A DNA stretch of 32,664 nucleotides from Desulfosarcina sp. (GTDB taxonomy: Bacteria > Desulfobacterota > Desulfobacteria > Desulfobacterales > Desulfosarcinaceae). The notes beneath the pieces were generated by a model. It searched no databases. It was not told where the DNA came from and was given only the letters and a program-made list of their open reading frames with translations. Position numbers and translations under genes: made by a program. Positions 1 to 7,191 of this stretch are shown here, in pieces; positions within the stretch are counted from its first letter, which is position 1; every line of letters starts with the position of its first letter. The stretch lies in assembly GCA_014237405.1 (NCBI GenBank), contig JABZFO010000090.1, positions 1 to 32,664 on the forward strand, read 5' to 3'.

Positions 1-37
1 AATCAGTAAATTGTTTTAAAAGGGACAACTCAACCTT

Positions 38-109
38 TGCCTCCTCAGGGGGAAAAGGCAATTTATCCCCTTTTAGGGGTTATTTCAAAACCACCTCCTC
101 TGGAGGTGG
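38..109. repeat. Three tandem hairpins at the 3' end of brxA
   Basis: Three inverted repeats lie within 72 bp. At 38-60 the minus-strand RNA can form a stem of about 9 bp that includes two G-U pairs. At 67-79 CCCC and GGGG flank TTTTA. At 91-109 a perfect 8-bp stem (CCACCTCC/GGAGGTGG) closes a 3-nt loop. Read on the minus strand, the last hairpin is followed by TTTTG, so it resembles a weak Rho-independent terminator, yet it lies inside the brxA reading frame (stop at 63-65). Hairpins inside the last codons fit a foreign sequence joined to a truncated gene. They could also be recombination-site structure. The role is inferred. Confidence 0.45.
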
Positions 110-641
110 ATCCTTTATTGTGAAAATCAACACTGGTACTGTCGATGTATTTGGCCTCTGCAAGGATGCGAAATACAATCTGTTTGAGTTTCGATCGGGT
201 AGAATCGGTCCATTTATTAATTTTGGGATCAACCTGTGCACATGTTTCAAGATAATTTTTCCAGTCCCTAATTGTAATTTTTTGGTTGAATGTCCTCCAG
301 TGCATCTTGACCACCGTTTCCATAAAATCACCGAGTAGTCGGCTATGTTTAATGGCTGCAGCTAATAGCGCTTGAGTTGAAAGATCGGCAGCACCTATGT
401 GGATCATTTCCCAAAGGTCAGGTCCCGTTAGGGATAAACGATTTTTGATTAGCCTGGCTTGTCTTTTGGCAGCAACGGGACTGCGTTTCTGAAGAAGGTT
501 GTCAATTACTATTGCCTGATGCCATCCATCTTCGCTTACCTTATCCAATAGAAGCTCGGAAATTATGCGGCTTTCAACAATTAACAGCGAACCTGCAACA
601 ATATCGCCTTTATAGGCTGTTATTTTATCATTATTTGTCAT
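63..641 (-). CDS. brxA: BrxA-like protein (DUF1819), BREX phage-defence family, C-terminus aberrant
   Basis: The 192-residue product resembles BrxA (DUF1819), a small DNA-binding protein that is normally the first gene of BREX phage-exclusion systems. Family hallmarks seen are the N-terminal AGSLLIVESRIISELLL block, the LQKRSP segment (about residues 50-55), the QALLAAAIKHSRLLGDF block (about 90-106) and a C-terminal KLKQIVFRILAEAKYIDST helix. After residue about 170 the expected C-terminal segment is replaced by a Gly/Ser-rich tail read from a hairpin, so the gene seems truncated at a junction near position 120. In usual BREX order brxB would follow to the left, outside the window. No other BREX gene is present here. 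The gene is more AT-rich than its neighbours, suggesting transfer. The family call is by memory of the motif pattern. Confidence 0.72.
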   Translation of the reverse strand: MTNNDKITAYKGDIVAGSLLIVESRIISELLLDKVSEDGWHQAIVIDNLLQKRSPVAAKRQARLIKNRLSLTGPDLWEMIHIGAADLSTQALLAAAIKHSRLLGDFMETVVKMHWRTFNQKITIRDWKNYLETCAQVDPKINKWTDSTRSKLKQIVFRILAEAKYIDSTSVDFHNKGSTSRGGGFEITPKRG

Positions 642-703
642 TGATACCAGAATGTTACATTTTGAAAATTCGGCAGTAGATCAAAATGGGCCTTAGGTCT
701 CAC

Positions 704-1608
704 TTAAAAATAATTCGGTCTGAATTTCACCCGTGAGTAGACATCGTCATCCATTCCGGATCGCTCGCCGGCCTTCAGCCGGTGATAGCCCACCGCAGCC
801 ACCATGGCGGCGTTGTCACCACACAGGTCAAGGGACGGGATGTGAACGGTGATGCCGGCCTTGGCCGCATCGCGAGTGACGGCTTCCCGCAGACCCCGGT
901 TGGCCGCCACACCGCCCACCACGGCCAGATGGCCACACCCTTTTTCCCTTGCCGCGTGGATGATCTTGTATGACAGAACGTCAACCACCGCTGCCTGGAA
1001 TCCTGCGGCGATGTGGGCCTGATCATCCCGGTAGGTTTCCGGGTGGGTCTGGATATACCGGCTTACCGCCGATTTGATTCCACTGAAAGAAAAATCATAC
1101 TGGTCCTTGTCGAGAAAGGGCCGGGTGAAAAAAACCTTGTCCGGGTCACCCTGAGCCGCCAGTCGGTCGATCACCATCCCGCCGGGATATCCTAATCCCA
1201 GCATCTTGGCCACTTTGTCGTAGGCTTCGCCGGCAGCGTCATCACGGGTTTGGCCCATGGGGTGAAACGCCCGGTAGGAGGTGACGTGGTAGATGCTCGT
1301 ATGGCCGCCGGAGCAAACCCCTTGGCAAATGAGAAACCCACCAGCAGCGATCCCACCAGGCCGGGGCCCTGGGTAACGGCCACGCCATCGATTTGATCTG
1401 CCGTGATGCCTGCCTTGGCGACGGCGCCGTTGACAACGGGAACGATCGCCTCGATGTGTTTTCGGGAGGCCAATTCAGGCACCACGCCGCCATACGGGTG
1501 GTGGACGGCCACCTGGGATGCCACCACCGAAGAGAGCACCTGATGCCCGTCGCGCACCACTGCCGCTGCCGTTTCGTCGCAGGACGATTCTATGCCGAGT
1601 ACGATCAT
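704..1608 (-). pseudogene. tsaD: tRNA N6-adenosine threonylcarbamoyltransferase TsaD, disrupted by an internal deletion
   Basis: TsaD transfers the threonylcarbamoyl group to A37 of ANN-decoding tRNAs (t6A) together with TsaB and TsaE. The start chosen is ATG 1608, giving [18 protein letters not shown], the canonical N-terminus. The frame runs normally to GFSFAKG (near 1320) and then changes. The [10 protein letters not shown] motif and the rest, [15 protein letters not shown] through to the C-terminus, continue in another frame down to 704. About 40 residues between FAKG and SGGHT are absent, including the region that normally carries the HxxxH metal-binding motif. Both flanks look fully conserved, so the lesion is recent or an assembly collapse. 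tsaD is usually essential, so an intact copy or a corrected sequence is expected. As read, the gene is nonfunctional. Confidence 0.85.
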
Positions 1609-1640
1609 GATGGCTGTTCCAACAAGTGCCGGTTTTCCAT
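1605..1640 (-). CDS. Possible 11-residue leader ORF coupled to tsaD
   Basis: On the minus strand a GAGGGG element sits 5 nt before an ATG at 1640. The ORF ([11 protein letters not shown]) stops at a TGA that overlaps the tsaD start as ATGA. tsaD itself lacks an obvious Shine-Dalgarno just upstream, so translation could be coupled. There is no homology support for something this short, and it may simply reflect a mis-assigned tsaD start region. Confidence 0.25.
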   Translation of the reverse strand: MENRHLLEQPS

Positions 1641-1652
1641 GACTACCCCTCA

Positions 1653-1697
1653 ATAAAAAAACCGGAACCGCGGTCACATTCACCGGCCGTTCCGGTT
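1653..1697 (-). terminator. Rho-independent terminator after purM and the 28-residue ORF
   Basis: On the minus strand AACCGGAAC (1697-1689) pairs with GTTCCGGTT (1668-1660) around a 20-nt loop that can itself partly pair. The stem runs straight into a run of seven T residues (1661-1655). This is a classic intrinsic terminator. It separates purM and its small companion from tsaD. Confidence 0.8.
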
Positions 1698-1787
1698 CAA
1701 CCTGTTTTCCTCTGCCGATCTGCCAGGCTACCGGGATTTATTCTCCTGTTTGGCTGACCCCGGACCGGGGCGCCGAACACCGGGTCC

Positions 1788-1874
1788 TCAAGTCTTGCAG
1801 ATTGGATGCTTTTTCTGACCGTCGGCGATCCATTGAAACAGCCGGGTCAACGGTGCGGTGAGTTTTTTCCACAT
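1788..1874 (-). CDS. 28-residue small protein downstream of purM
   Basis: A short ORF starts at ATG 1874 and ends at TGA 1788, 26 nt after the purM stop. An upstream GGAGG lies 13 nt before the ATG, which is rather far. The peptide begins MWKKLTAPLTRLFQWIADGQ and ends HPICKT, so it has an amphipathic basic helix with two Trp and one Cys near the C-terminus. It lies between purM and the strong terminator at 1653-1697, so it would be co-transcribed with purM. Small helical peptides of this look are plausible in Desulfobacterota, but I cannot assign a family or function. Confidence 0.45.
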   Translation of the reverse strand: MWKKLTAPLTRLFQWIADGQKKHPICKT

Positions 1875-1900
1875 GTCAGTTCTCTGACCTCCGTTTTCTG

Positions 1901-2950
1901 TTATGGTACCAGTTGAACCCGGGTCCGGGCATTTTTCCGGATTTTGATCACTTCGCCGATGGCCCACGCTTTTTCGCCGCTGCCGGTCAGGCGGTTGAGC
2001 ACCTCTTGGGCGTTTTTTTCGGGCACCACCGCCACCAGACCGACCCCGTTGTTGAAGGTGCGCATCATCTCCTTTTCATCCACATTGCCCGCTTCCTGCA
2101 AAAACGGGAAGATGGGCGGGACGTCCCAGGATCCTTTTTTAATGGCGATACCGCAAGCCTGGGGAATGACCCGGATGATGTTGTCCATGATGCCGCCGCC
2201 GGTGATGTGTGCCAGTCCCTGGATGGGCAGGTCCCGAACCAGGTGCTGGATGGTTTCCGAGTAGATCCGGGTGGGGGTGATCAATTCTTCTCCCAGGGTT
2301 TTCCCCAGTTCGGGGACGTGGTTGTCCACCTCCAGTCCCAGCACGTCGAAGCAGATTTTTCGCACCAGGGAATAGCCATTGCTGTGAAGCCCGCTGGAGG
2401 CGATGCCGATGAGCTGGTGGCCGGGCCGGATTTCGGAGCCATCCACGATTTTGCTGTTGTCCACGATGCCTACAGCGAAACCGGCCAGATCGTATTCGTT
2501 GTTCTGGTAAAAACCAGGCATCTCTGCGGTCTCTCCGCCGATGAGGGCGCATTCGGCCTGTTTGCACCCTTCACCGATGCCCTTGATGATGTCGGTGACC
2601 GTGTTTGTTTCCAGCTTTCCCGTTGCCAGGTAGTCCAGGAAAAACAGGGGCCTGGCGCCCTGCACGGCGATGTCGTTCACGCACATGGCCACCAGGTCGA
2701 TGCCCACCGTGTCGTGGCGGTTCATGAGGAAGGCGATTTTCAGCTTGGTACCCACCCCGTCCGTGGAGCTGACCAGCACCGGGCTTTCCATGTTGGCGGT
2801 GTTCAGTGAAAACAGCCCGCCGAACCCGCCGATTTCGCCCATGACGCCGGTTCTTCGGGTTTTCTTGGCAATTTTTTTAATGGAATCGACAAGATTGTCC
2901 GCTTTATCGATGTCGACGCCGGCATCGGCGTAGGTCAGTTTCTTTTTCAT
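1901..2950 (-). CDS. purM: Phosphoribosylformylglycinamidine cyclo-ligase (AIR synthetase)
   Basis: PurM closes the imidazole ring of formylglycinamidine ribotide using ATP to give aminoimidazole ribotide, in cytoplasmic purine synthesis. The 349-residue length is normal. Visible family features are the N-terminal TYADAGVDIDKAD, the STDGVGTKLKIA nucleotide/dimer motif (about residue 62 on), the VNDIAVQGARPLFFLDY segment, GGETAEMPGFY and the HITGGGIMDNI motif. The start has a GGAG seven bases upstream. It is divergent from the aminotransferase gene across a 340-bp spacer and is followed by a 28-residue ORF and a strong terminator. No other pur gene is adjacent. Confidence 0.97.
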   Translation of the reverse strand: MKKKLTYADAGVDIDKADNLVDSIKKIAKKTRRTGVMGEIGGFGGLFSLNTANMESPVLVSSTDGVGTKLKIAFLMNRHDTVGIDLVAMCVNDIAVQGARPLFFLDYLATGKLETNTVTDIIKGIGEGCKQAECALIGGETAEMPGFYQNNEYDLAGFAVGIVDNSKIVDGSEIRPGHQLIGIASSGLHSNGYSLVRKICFDVLGLEVDNHVPELGKTLGEELITPTRIYSETIQHLVRDLPIQGLAHITGGGIMDNIIRVIPQACGIAIKKGSWDVPPIFPFLQEAGNVDEKEMMRTFNNGVGLVAVVPEKNAQEVLNRLTGSGEKAWAIGEVIKIRKNARTRVQLVP

Positions 2951-3290
2951 TCATGCACTCCTGGGATTTATTCAGCCGGATGAAAACAAAGTTAAAAATA
3001 GTCCGATGACACTAAAAAGTCAAACCAATTTCGGGAAATGTCGGCGTGTTAGGATGCTTTGGAGCCAATTTCAAGGAAGAGAGGCGGGACGATAGAAAGT
3101 ACCGGCCAAAACGGGTGCCCATCAGCAAAAACGGGGCTAATTAATTTTTGACAATTTTGATCGGCTATTATATTTATCTTCTAAATTCAGGATCTTTCTA
3201 ACCGTTGCGACAACACCCGTGATCATCGAAAAAACCTGTTGGTGCCGGCGTTGTTCCGTGGCCCTATCACTCCCGAAAGAGGAATTAATC
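2951..3290. other. Divergent intergenic region between purM and the aminotransferase
   Basis: This 340-bp spacer holds no credible gene. It is AT-richer than its surroundings on the aminotransferase side and contains a sigma70-like promoter (3148-3174) reading rightward. The ORF could be extended to a start at 3219, but a ribosome-binding site (AGAGGAA) favours ATG 3291. No clear operator or riboswitch fold (for example a purine box upstream of purM) was recognised. Confidence 0.6.
3148..3174 (+). promoter_or_regulatory. Sigma70-like promoter for the aminotransferase
   Basis: A perfect TTGACA at 3148-3153 is followed after 15 bp by TATATT (3169-3174), with an overlapping TATTTA at 17-bp spacing. 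The stretch is AT-rich within GC-rich DNA and lies about 115 bp before ATG 3291. Confidence 0.5.
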
Positions 3291-4457
3291 ATGACCCGAT
3301 TTGCCAGGTTGGATCGTTTGCCACCCTATGTGTTTGCCACCGTCAACCAGATAAAGATGGAAGCCCGGCGCGCCGGGGAAGACATCATCGACCTGGGCAT
3401 GGGAAATCCGGATATCGGCACTCCCCAGCACATTGTGGACAAGCTCACCGAAGCGGCCCAGAAGGCCCACAACCATCGCTATTCAGCCTCCATGGGCATC
3501 ACCAAACTGCGCATGGCCATCTGCGACTGGTACAAGCGCCGGTATGACGTGGACCTTGATCCGGACAGCGAGGCCATTGTTACCATCGGTGTGAAGGAGG
3601 GCATGTCTCACCTGATCCTGGTGACGATCCGTCCGGGTGACGTGGTGTTCGCCCCCAACCCCACCTATCCCATCCATCCATACTCCTCCATCATATCCGG
3701 CGGCGATGTACGTGGGATCCCGGCGGGGCCTGATCAGGATTTTTTTGAAAACCTGATTCAGGCCACCAAACAGACCTGGCCCCGGCCCAAGGTGCTGGTG
3801 CTCAGCTACCCCCACAATCCCACCACCGAGGTGGTGGATCTGGATTTTTTTCAGCGGGTGGTAGATTTTGCCAAAGCGAACGACATCATGGTGATCCACG
3901 ATTTTGCCTACGCCGACCTGACCTACGACGGATACAAAGCCCCCAGTTTTCTCCAGGCCAAAGGGGCCAAGGAGGTGGGGGTGGAGTTTTTCTCCATGTC
4001 CAAGAGCTACTCGATGGCCGGATGGCGGGTGGGGTTTTGCGTGGGCAACCCGGAAACCATCTTCGCATTAAAGCGGATCAAGAGCTACCTGGACTATGGC
4101 ATTTTTCAGCCCATCCAGATCGCCTCCATCATTGCGTTAAATGGCCCCCAGGACTGTGTGGCCGAGATCCGGGATACTTACAGATCCCGGCGCGACGCCC
4201 TGATTTCGGGCCTGTCCCGGGTCGGTTGGGAGATAGAAAGCCCCAAGGGCACCATGTTCGTCTGGGCCAAGATCCCCGAGCAGTACCGCAAGATGGGCTC
4301 CGTGGAGTTTTCCAAATTTCTGATCCGCGAGGCCCAGGTAGCCGTGTCACCGGGCCTTGGCTTCGGTGAATACGGCAACGACTATGTGCGTTTTGCCCTC
4401 ATCGAAAACAACATGCGCATCAACCAGGCCGTTCGCGGCATCCGCAAGGTGCTATAA
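3291..4457 (+). CDS. alaC: Class I/II PLP aminotransferase, AlaC-like (alanine-type transaminase)
   Basis: A 388-residue fold-type I aminotransferase, most like the AlaC/YfdZ group that makes alanine from pyruvate with glutamate as donor. Visible features are [10 protein letters not shown] (about 36-45), the RYSASMGI segment, [10 protein letters not shown] (122-131), SYPHNPTTE (172-180), [15 protein letters not shown] with the cofactor Asp204, and the PLP lysine in [10 protein letters not shown] (Lys238) followed by GWRVGFC. The start at 3291 is supported by AGAGGAATTAATC upstream; the longer ORF from 3219 has no such signal. The gene stands alone with its own promoter. Exact substrate cannot be decided from sequence; aspartate or LL-diaminopimelate aminotransferase relatives are the alternatives. 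Confidence 0.88.
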   Translation: MTRFARLDRLPPYVFATVNQIKMEARRAGEDIIDLGMGNPDIGTPQHIVDKLTEAAQKAHNHRYSASMGITKLRMAICDWYKRRYDVDLDPDSEAIVTIGVKEGMSHLILVTIRPGDVVFAPNPTYPIHPYSSIISGGDVRGIPAGPDQDFFENLIQATKQTWPRPKVLVLSYPHNPTTEVVDLDFFQRVVDFAKANDIMVIHDFAYADLTYDGYKAPSFLQAKGAKEVGVEFFSMSKSYSMAGWRVGFCVGNPETIFALKRIKSYLDYGIFQPIQIASIIALNGPQDCVAEIRDTYRSRRDALISGLSRVGWEIESPKGTMFVWAKIPEQYRKMGSVEFSKFLIREAQVAVSPGLGFGEYGNDYVRFALIENNMRINQAVRGIRKVL

Positions 4458-4474
4458 GACTAAACGAGATACCG

Positions 4475-4498
4475 TTCAGTTCTTCCATTTGAACTGAA
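4475..4498. terminator. Hairpin between convergent alaC and amphi-Trp genes
   Basis: TTCAGTTC (4475-4482) and GAACTGAA (4491-4498) form a perfect 8-bp stem with an 8-nt loop, placed where two genes converge with only 18 bp between their stops. It overlaps the last codons of the minus-strand gene. There is no strong U tract, so it may be a weak bidirectional terminator. Confidence 0.45.
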
Positions 4499-4697
4499 AT
4501 TCAAGCTCTTCTCCATTGCCTTCCCGTTCGTGTTCGATGTTGAAGACGGCCGTTGCCGGCACGCTGATGCGTTCGCCGGCCACCTGGATTTTAAACGGCT
4601 TGCCCGTTTCCATGCATTCGGCCAGTCGCCGCAGCTTGGCCACCGTTTGCTTCACGGAATAGGCTTTCTCGACGTCCCGGTCTGCTTTTTTCGTCAT
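4476..4697 (-). CDS. Amphi-Trp domain protein
   Basis: A 73-residue protein ending in the amphipathic beta-strand ELEFQFKWKN, typical of the small amphi-Trp family (alternating acidic, hydrophobic and Trp residues near the C-terminus). The N-terminal half (VEKAYSVKQTVAKLRRLAECMETGKPFKIQVAGERISVP) also fits family layout. Its function is unknown. It overlaps the upstream 326-residue membrane protein by 4 bp (ATGA-type), so the two are translationally coupled and probably work together. Confidence 0.8.
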   Translation of the reverse strand: MTKKADRDVEKAYSVKQTVAKLRRLAECMETGKPFKIQVAGERISVPATAVFNIEHEREGNGEELEFQFKWKN

Positions 4698-5674
4698 GGT
4701 TTTCTCCTTTCATAGGCATCCACCAGCTCCTGCCACGCCTGCTTGTAAACGTTCAGGGCGTCGGCCAGTTTGGGGATTACCTGGTCGGCCACCGCATCGT
4801 AGCGCTTGCGGTCCATGGGATTGACGTTTTCGTGGCGGGTGGCTTTCAGGTAGGCCAGCGTTTCCAGGGCAAAAACCATGCGTTGGGCGCGCTCCGGTGT
4901 GGGCGGGCGGTAGCGGTAGGTGGCACGGATTTTCTCCACTTTTTTCGGATCCGGCGGCAACAGCACCAGGATGTTTCCGGTTCCCGTGCAGAGGGTTTGA
5001 TGGGCATTCTGGAGCCTTTCAAGCAGGCGTTTAAGATCTTTCCTGCTTCGCGACACCGTGTCCGCCACCTGCCGGATTTCGTCGGGCAGCGCCTGTTTGC
5101 GGTATTCCACAGTCGTCTGGAAAAAGCAGGTGAGCACCAGCGCGCTGGTGCCCTCCAGCCGGCTTCCTTCAATTTGGCGGCGGATGTCCGAAAAGCGAAG
5201 ACAGTCCGTGGCACAGATCTGAAGCATCTTGTCTTGCAGAATTTTGTTTAAAATCATCGAGGAGGAGATTGCCGGGGTGTTCAGCCGCGTCTCTAAAATG
5301 CCGCAGGTCCTTTGAAGGCAATCCTTCATCAGCGAGCGCATGAACAGCGGGCCTTTGATCCGTATGCGCGCCGCACGCCCTTTAACCCGCTTCACACCGC
5401 GGTAAATGCCGTACATCAGCCAGACGATGATCAGCAGGGGAAGCACCGGGCCAAAGGGCCCCAGTTGGGTCATGGTGCCGGTAAGATCCAGGGCCGAATA
5501 GATCACGATAATCAGGACCAGGCCGAAAAAGACGGTGGCGGCCACCGGGTTTACGATGAATCCGTTTTCGCCTGCCGGCAACCAGTCGGCTCGCCGTTGA
5601 TTAAAGACCGGCGTTGAGGATAAAAAATCGCCTGTCAGGTTCACCGGAGGAGGCGTCTGTCTGCTCTGTTTCAC
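4694..5674 (-). CDS. Unrecognised membrane protein with a long cytoplasmic helical domain
   Basis: A 326-residue protein with two predicted membrane segments (about 42-62 and 73-93) after a proline-rich, polar N-terminus, then a basic stretch (GIYRGVKRVKGRAARIRIK) and a long, mostly helical soluble region rich in charged residues and containing five Cys. No catalytic motif is evident. It lies 15 bp downstream of the 222-residue membrane protein and overlaps the amphi-Trp gene, so the three form a compact operon. I do not recognise a family. The layout suggests an inner-membrane scaffold or sensor facing the cytoplasm, which is inference. Confidence 0.7.
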   Translation of the reverse strand: MKQSRQTPPPVNLTGDFLSSTPVFNQRRADWLPAGENGFIVNPVAATVFFGLVLIIVIYSALDLTGTMTQLGPFGPVLPLLIIVWLMYGIYRGVKRVKGRAARIRIKGPLFMRSLMKDCLQRTCGILETRLNTPAISSSMILNKILQDKMLQICATDCLRFSDIRRQIEGSRLEGTSALVLTCFFQTTVEYRKQALPDEIRQVADTVSRSRKDLKRLLERLQNAHQTLCTGTGNILVLLPPDPKKVEKIRATYRYRPPTPERAQRMVFALETLAYLKATRHENVNPMDRKRYDAVADQVIPKLADALNVYKQAWQELVDAYERRKP

Positions 5675-5689
5675 GGCGTTGCCGAAATG

Positions 5690-6358
5690 TCAGTTGGACG
5701 GGGGAAGAATCTTGAGGGTCTCCCGCTCCTTGGCGGGTTCCTGGGGGCCCGGCGGCAGCAGATGCTTCTGGCTGACCAGCTTGCCGTTTTTATCGATCAC
5801 CGTATCGTCTTCCATGATGAGAAATCCCAGCTTTTCCATTACCTCATTGCGGTAACGGTACTCATGCGCCATGTGTTTTTTGCTGAGATTGTAGTTGCTG
5901 ACGATCCAGGCAATGCCGAAAATCAGCCCGGCCACCAGCAGGACACCGCAGGCGATGAGAATGTAGGTGACCATTTTTTCCCCGGCATTGAAGATGAAGA
6001 GAAAGATGGCATCCAGTTTGTAGAACAATACCGTACAGGCCACCAGGGCGAACAGCACCGACAGAAAGGGCACCTTTTTCATGTGGGTGAGAAACAGGTT
6101 GAACTGGAAAAGCTTGGATCGGCTGTCGTCCGCCTCCGTGCCTGCGCTCCCTTCGTCTCCGGCGGCCGGGGCATTGCCGAAAATGAACTGGTTGAAGGCC
6201 AGGGTGAACACGCCCAGCAACCCCAGAAAGCTCACCAGGAAGATCAGAATTTCCACGGCGACGATGAACCAGAGATAGTTGATGAAAAAGCTTTTAAGTT
6301 CCACCCCGTCGAACAGGGAGGCCAGTCCGGTATGTTTCTCTTTTTTATCGGCACTCAT
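5690..6358 (-). CDS. Unrecognised three-pass membrane protein
   Basis: A 222-residue protein with three hydrophobic segments (about 25-60, 95-121 and 128-154), an Ala/Gly/Ser-rich acidic linker after the first (63-80) and a polar C-terminal tail that contains MEDDTVIDKNGKLVS and a proline-rich end. It is the first gene of the minus-strand operon with the 326-residue membrane protein and the amphi-Trp protein, and has a good promoter upstream at 6480-6508. I do not recognise a family. Confidence 0.68.
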   Translation of the reverse strand: MSADKKEKHTGLASLFDGVELKSFFINYLWFIVAVEILIFLVSFLGLLGVFTLAFNQFIFGNAPAAGDEGSAGTEADDSRSKLFQFNLFLTHMKKVPFLSVLFALVACTVLFYKLDAIFLFIFNAGEKMVTYILIACGVLLVAGLIFGIAWIVSNYNLSKKHMAHEYRYRNEVMEKLGFLIMEDDTVIDKNGKLVSQKHLLPPGPQEPAKERETLKILPPSN

Positions 6359-6479
6359 TTGAATTCACTTTAAAATGGTTTGGGTGAGGTTTACAGCGTC
6401 AACTGGTGCCCGGCTTCAAACCTTGGGTACGGGGTTGTCTGTTTGCCCCGCACAATGGAAATAACTATTATAAAATGTA

Positions 6480-6508
6480 AATCTATAAAAACAGTCGGAA
6501 ACTGTCAA
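6480..6508 (-). promoter_or_regulatory. Sigma70-like promoter for the membrane-protein/amphi-Trp operon
   Basis: On the minus strand TTGACA (6508-6503) and TAGATT (6485-6480) are spaced by exactly 17 bp in an AT-rich stretch, about 120 bp before the start at 6358. A TATAAT also occurs a little further downstream. The leader of over 100 nt shows no riboswitch I recognise. Confidence 0.5.
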
Positions 6509-6564
6509 GGTGTGAATGGCGAGACCCTGGGATCGTTGATAATGCCCGTGGCAGGAAAGGTGGG

Positions 6565-7191
6565 TCAAAACAAAGGCAGGGAGAGCGTGAAGATGGCCAG
6601 GTTACCCATGGCGTGGATGACAATAGGCACCATGAGGCTCTTTCCCGTGTGGTAGGCAACAGCGAAAACAATCCCTCCCACGATCTGAGTGACGGGAATG
6701 GTCGGCAAATGAATGGCGGCAAACAGGGCGGTGGAGATGAGGATGGCTGCAGGTAAGCCCCAGCGGCGCAGGTATCCGAAAATCAACCCCCTGAAGACGA
6801 TCTCCTCGGCCACCGGTGCCACGATCCCCCCAACGAAAAAAAACAGAACCCGCTGGGATTCCGCCTGTGGCAGCGGTGAACGGATCAGCACCAGGGGATT
6901 TTGGCCGGCCATAAAGATGCCCAAAAACAACAACCCGGCGACTACGGCAAAACCGGCGGACCAGACCAGCCCTTTTTTGAAGCCGGGCAGCAGGGCTTTT
7001 TTATCCAGTCCGAGCACATGCAGTCCGCCGGCCTGGATCACGGCCAGGGTCATCACCACCAACATCTGAGCCGTTCGGGTAACGGCCAGCAGCCACAGCG
7101 GCATGCCCAAGGCTTTGGCGGCCACCTCCAGCAGGGCCACGGCCAGCAGCGATGCTAGTAGGAAAGCTGTGGAGATCGGGGCTGAACCCAT
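6565..7191 (-). CDS. CPBP-family intramembrane metalloprotease (CAAX-protease-like)
   Basis: A 208-residue polytopic membrane protein with the full CPBP active-site set: EEIVFRG (Glu129, Glu130, Arg134), His161 in FAAIHLP, and His193/Asn197 in VIHAMGN. This family includes Rce1-like prenyl-protein endoproteases and bacteriocin self-immunity proteins; the substrate here is unknown. The start at 7191 (MGSAPIS) was chosen over one at 7308 because the extra 39 residues are hydrophilic, lack family character and lie over the upstream gene. Even so it overlaps the HEAT-repeat gene by 37 bp, implying coupled translation. Confidence 0.85.
   Translation of the reverse strand: MGSAPISTAFLLASLLAVALLEVAAKALGMPLWLLAVTRTAQMLVVMTLAVIQAGGLHVLGLDKKALLPGFKKGLVWSAGFAVVAGLLFLGIFMAGQNPLVLIRSPLPQAESQRVLFFFVGGIVAPVAEEIVFRGLIFGYLRRWGLPAAILISTALFAAIHLPTIPVTQIVGGIVFAVAYHTGKSLMVPIVIHAMGNLAIFTLSLPLF

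Noticed and set aside
1913..2809. 298-residue frame opposite purM
   Set aside because: Antisense shadow of purM.
3219..3290. Longer aminotransferase start
   Set aside because: No ribosome-binding site and the extra residues lack family character; ATG 3291 has one.
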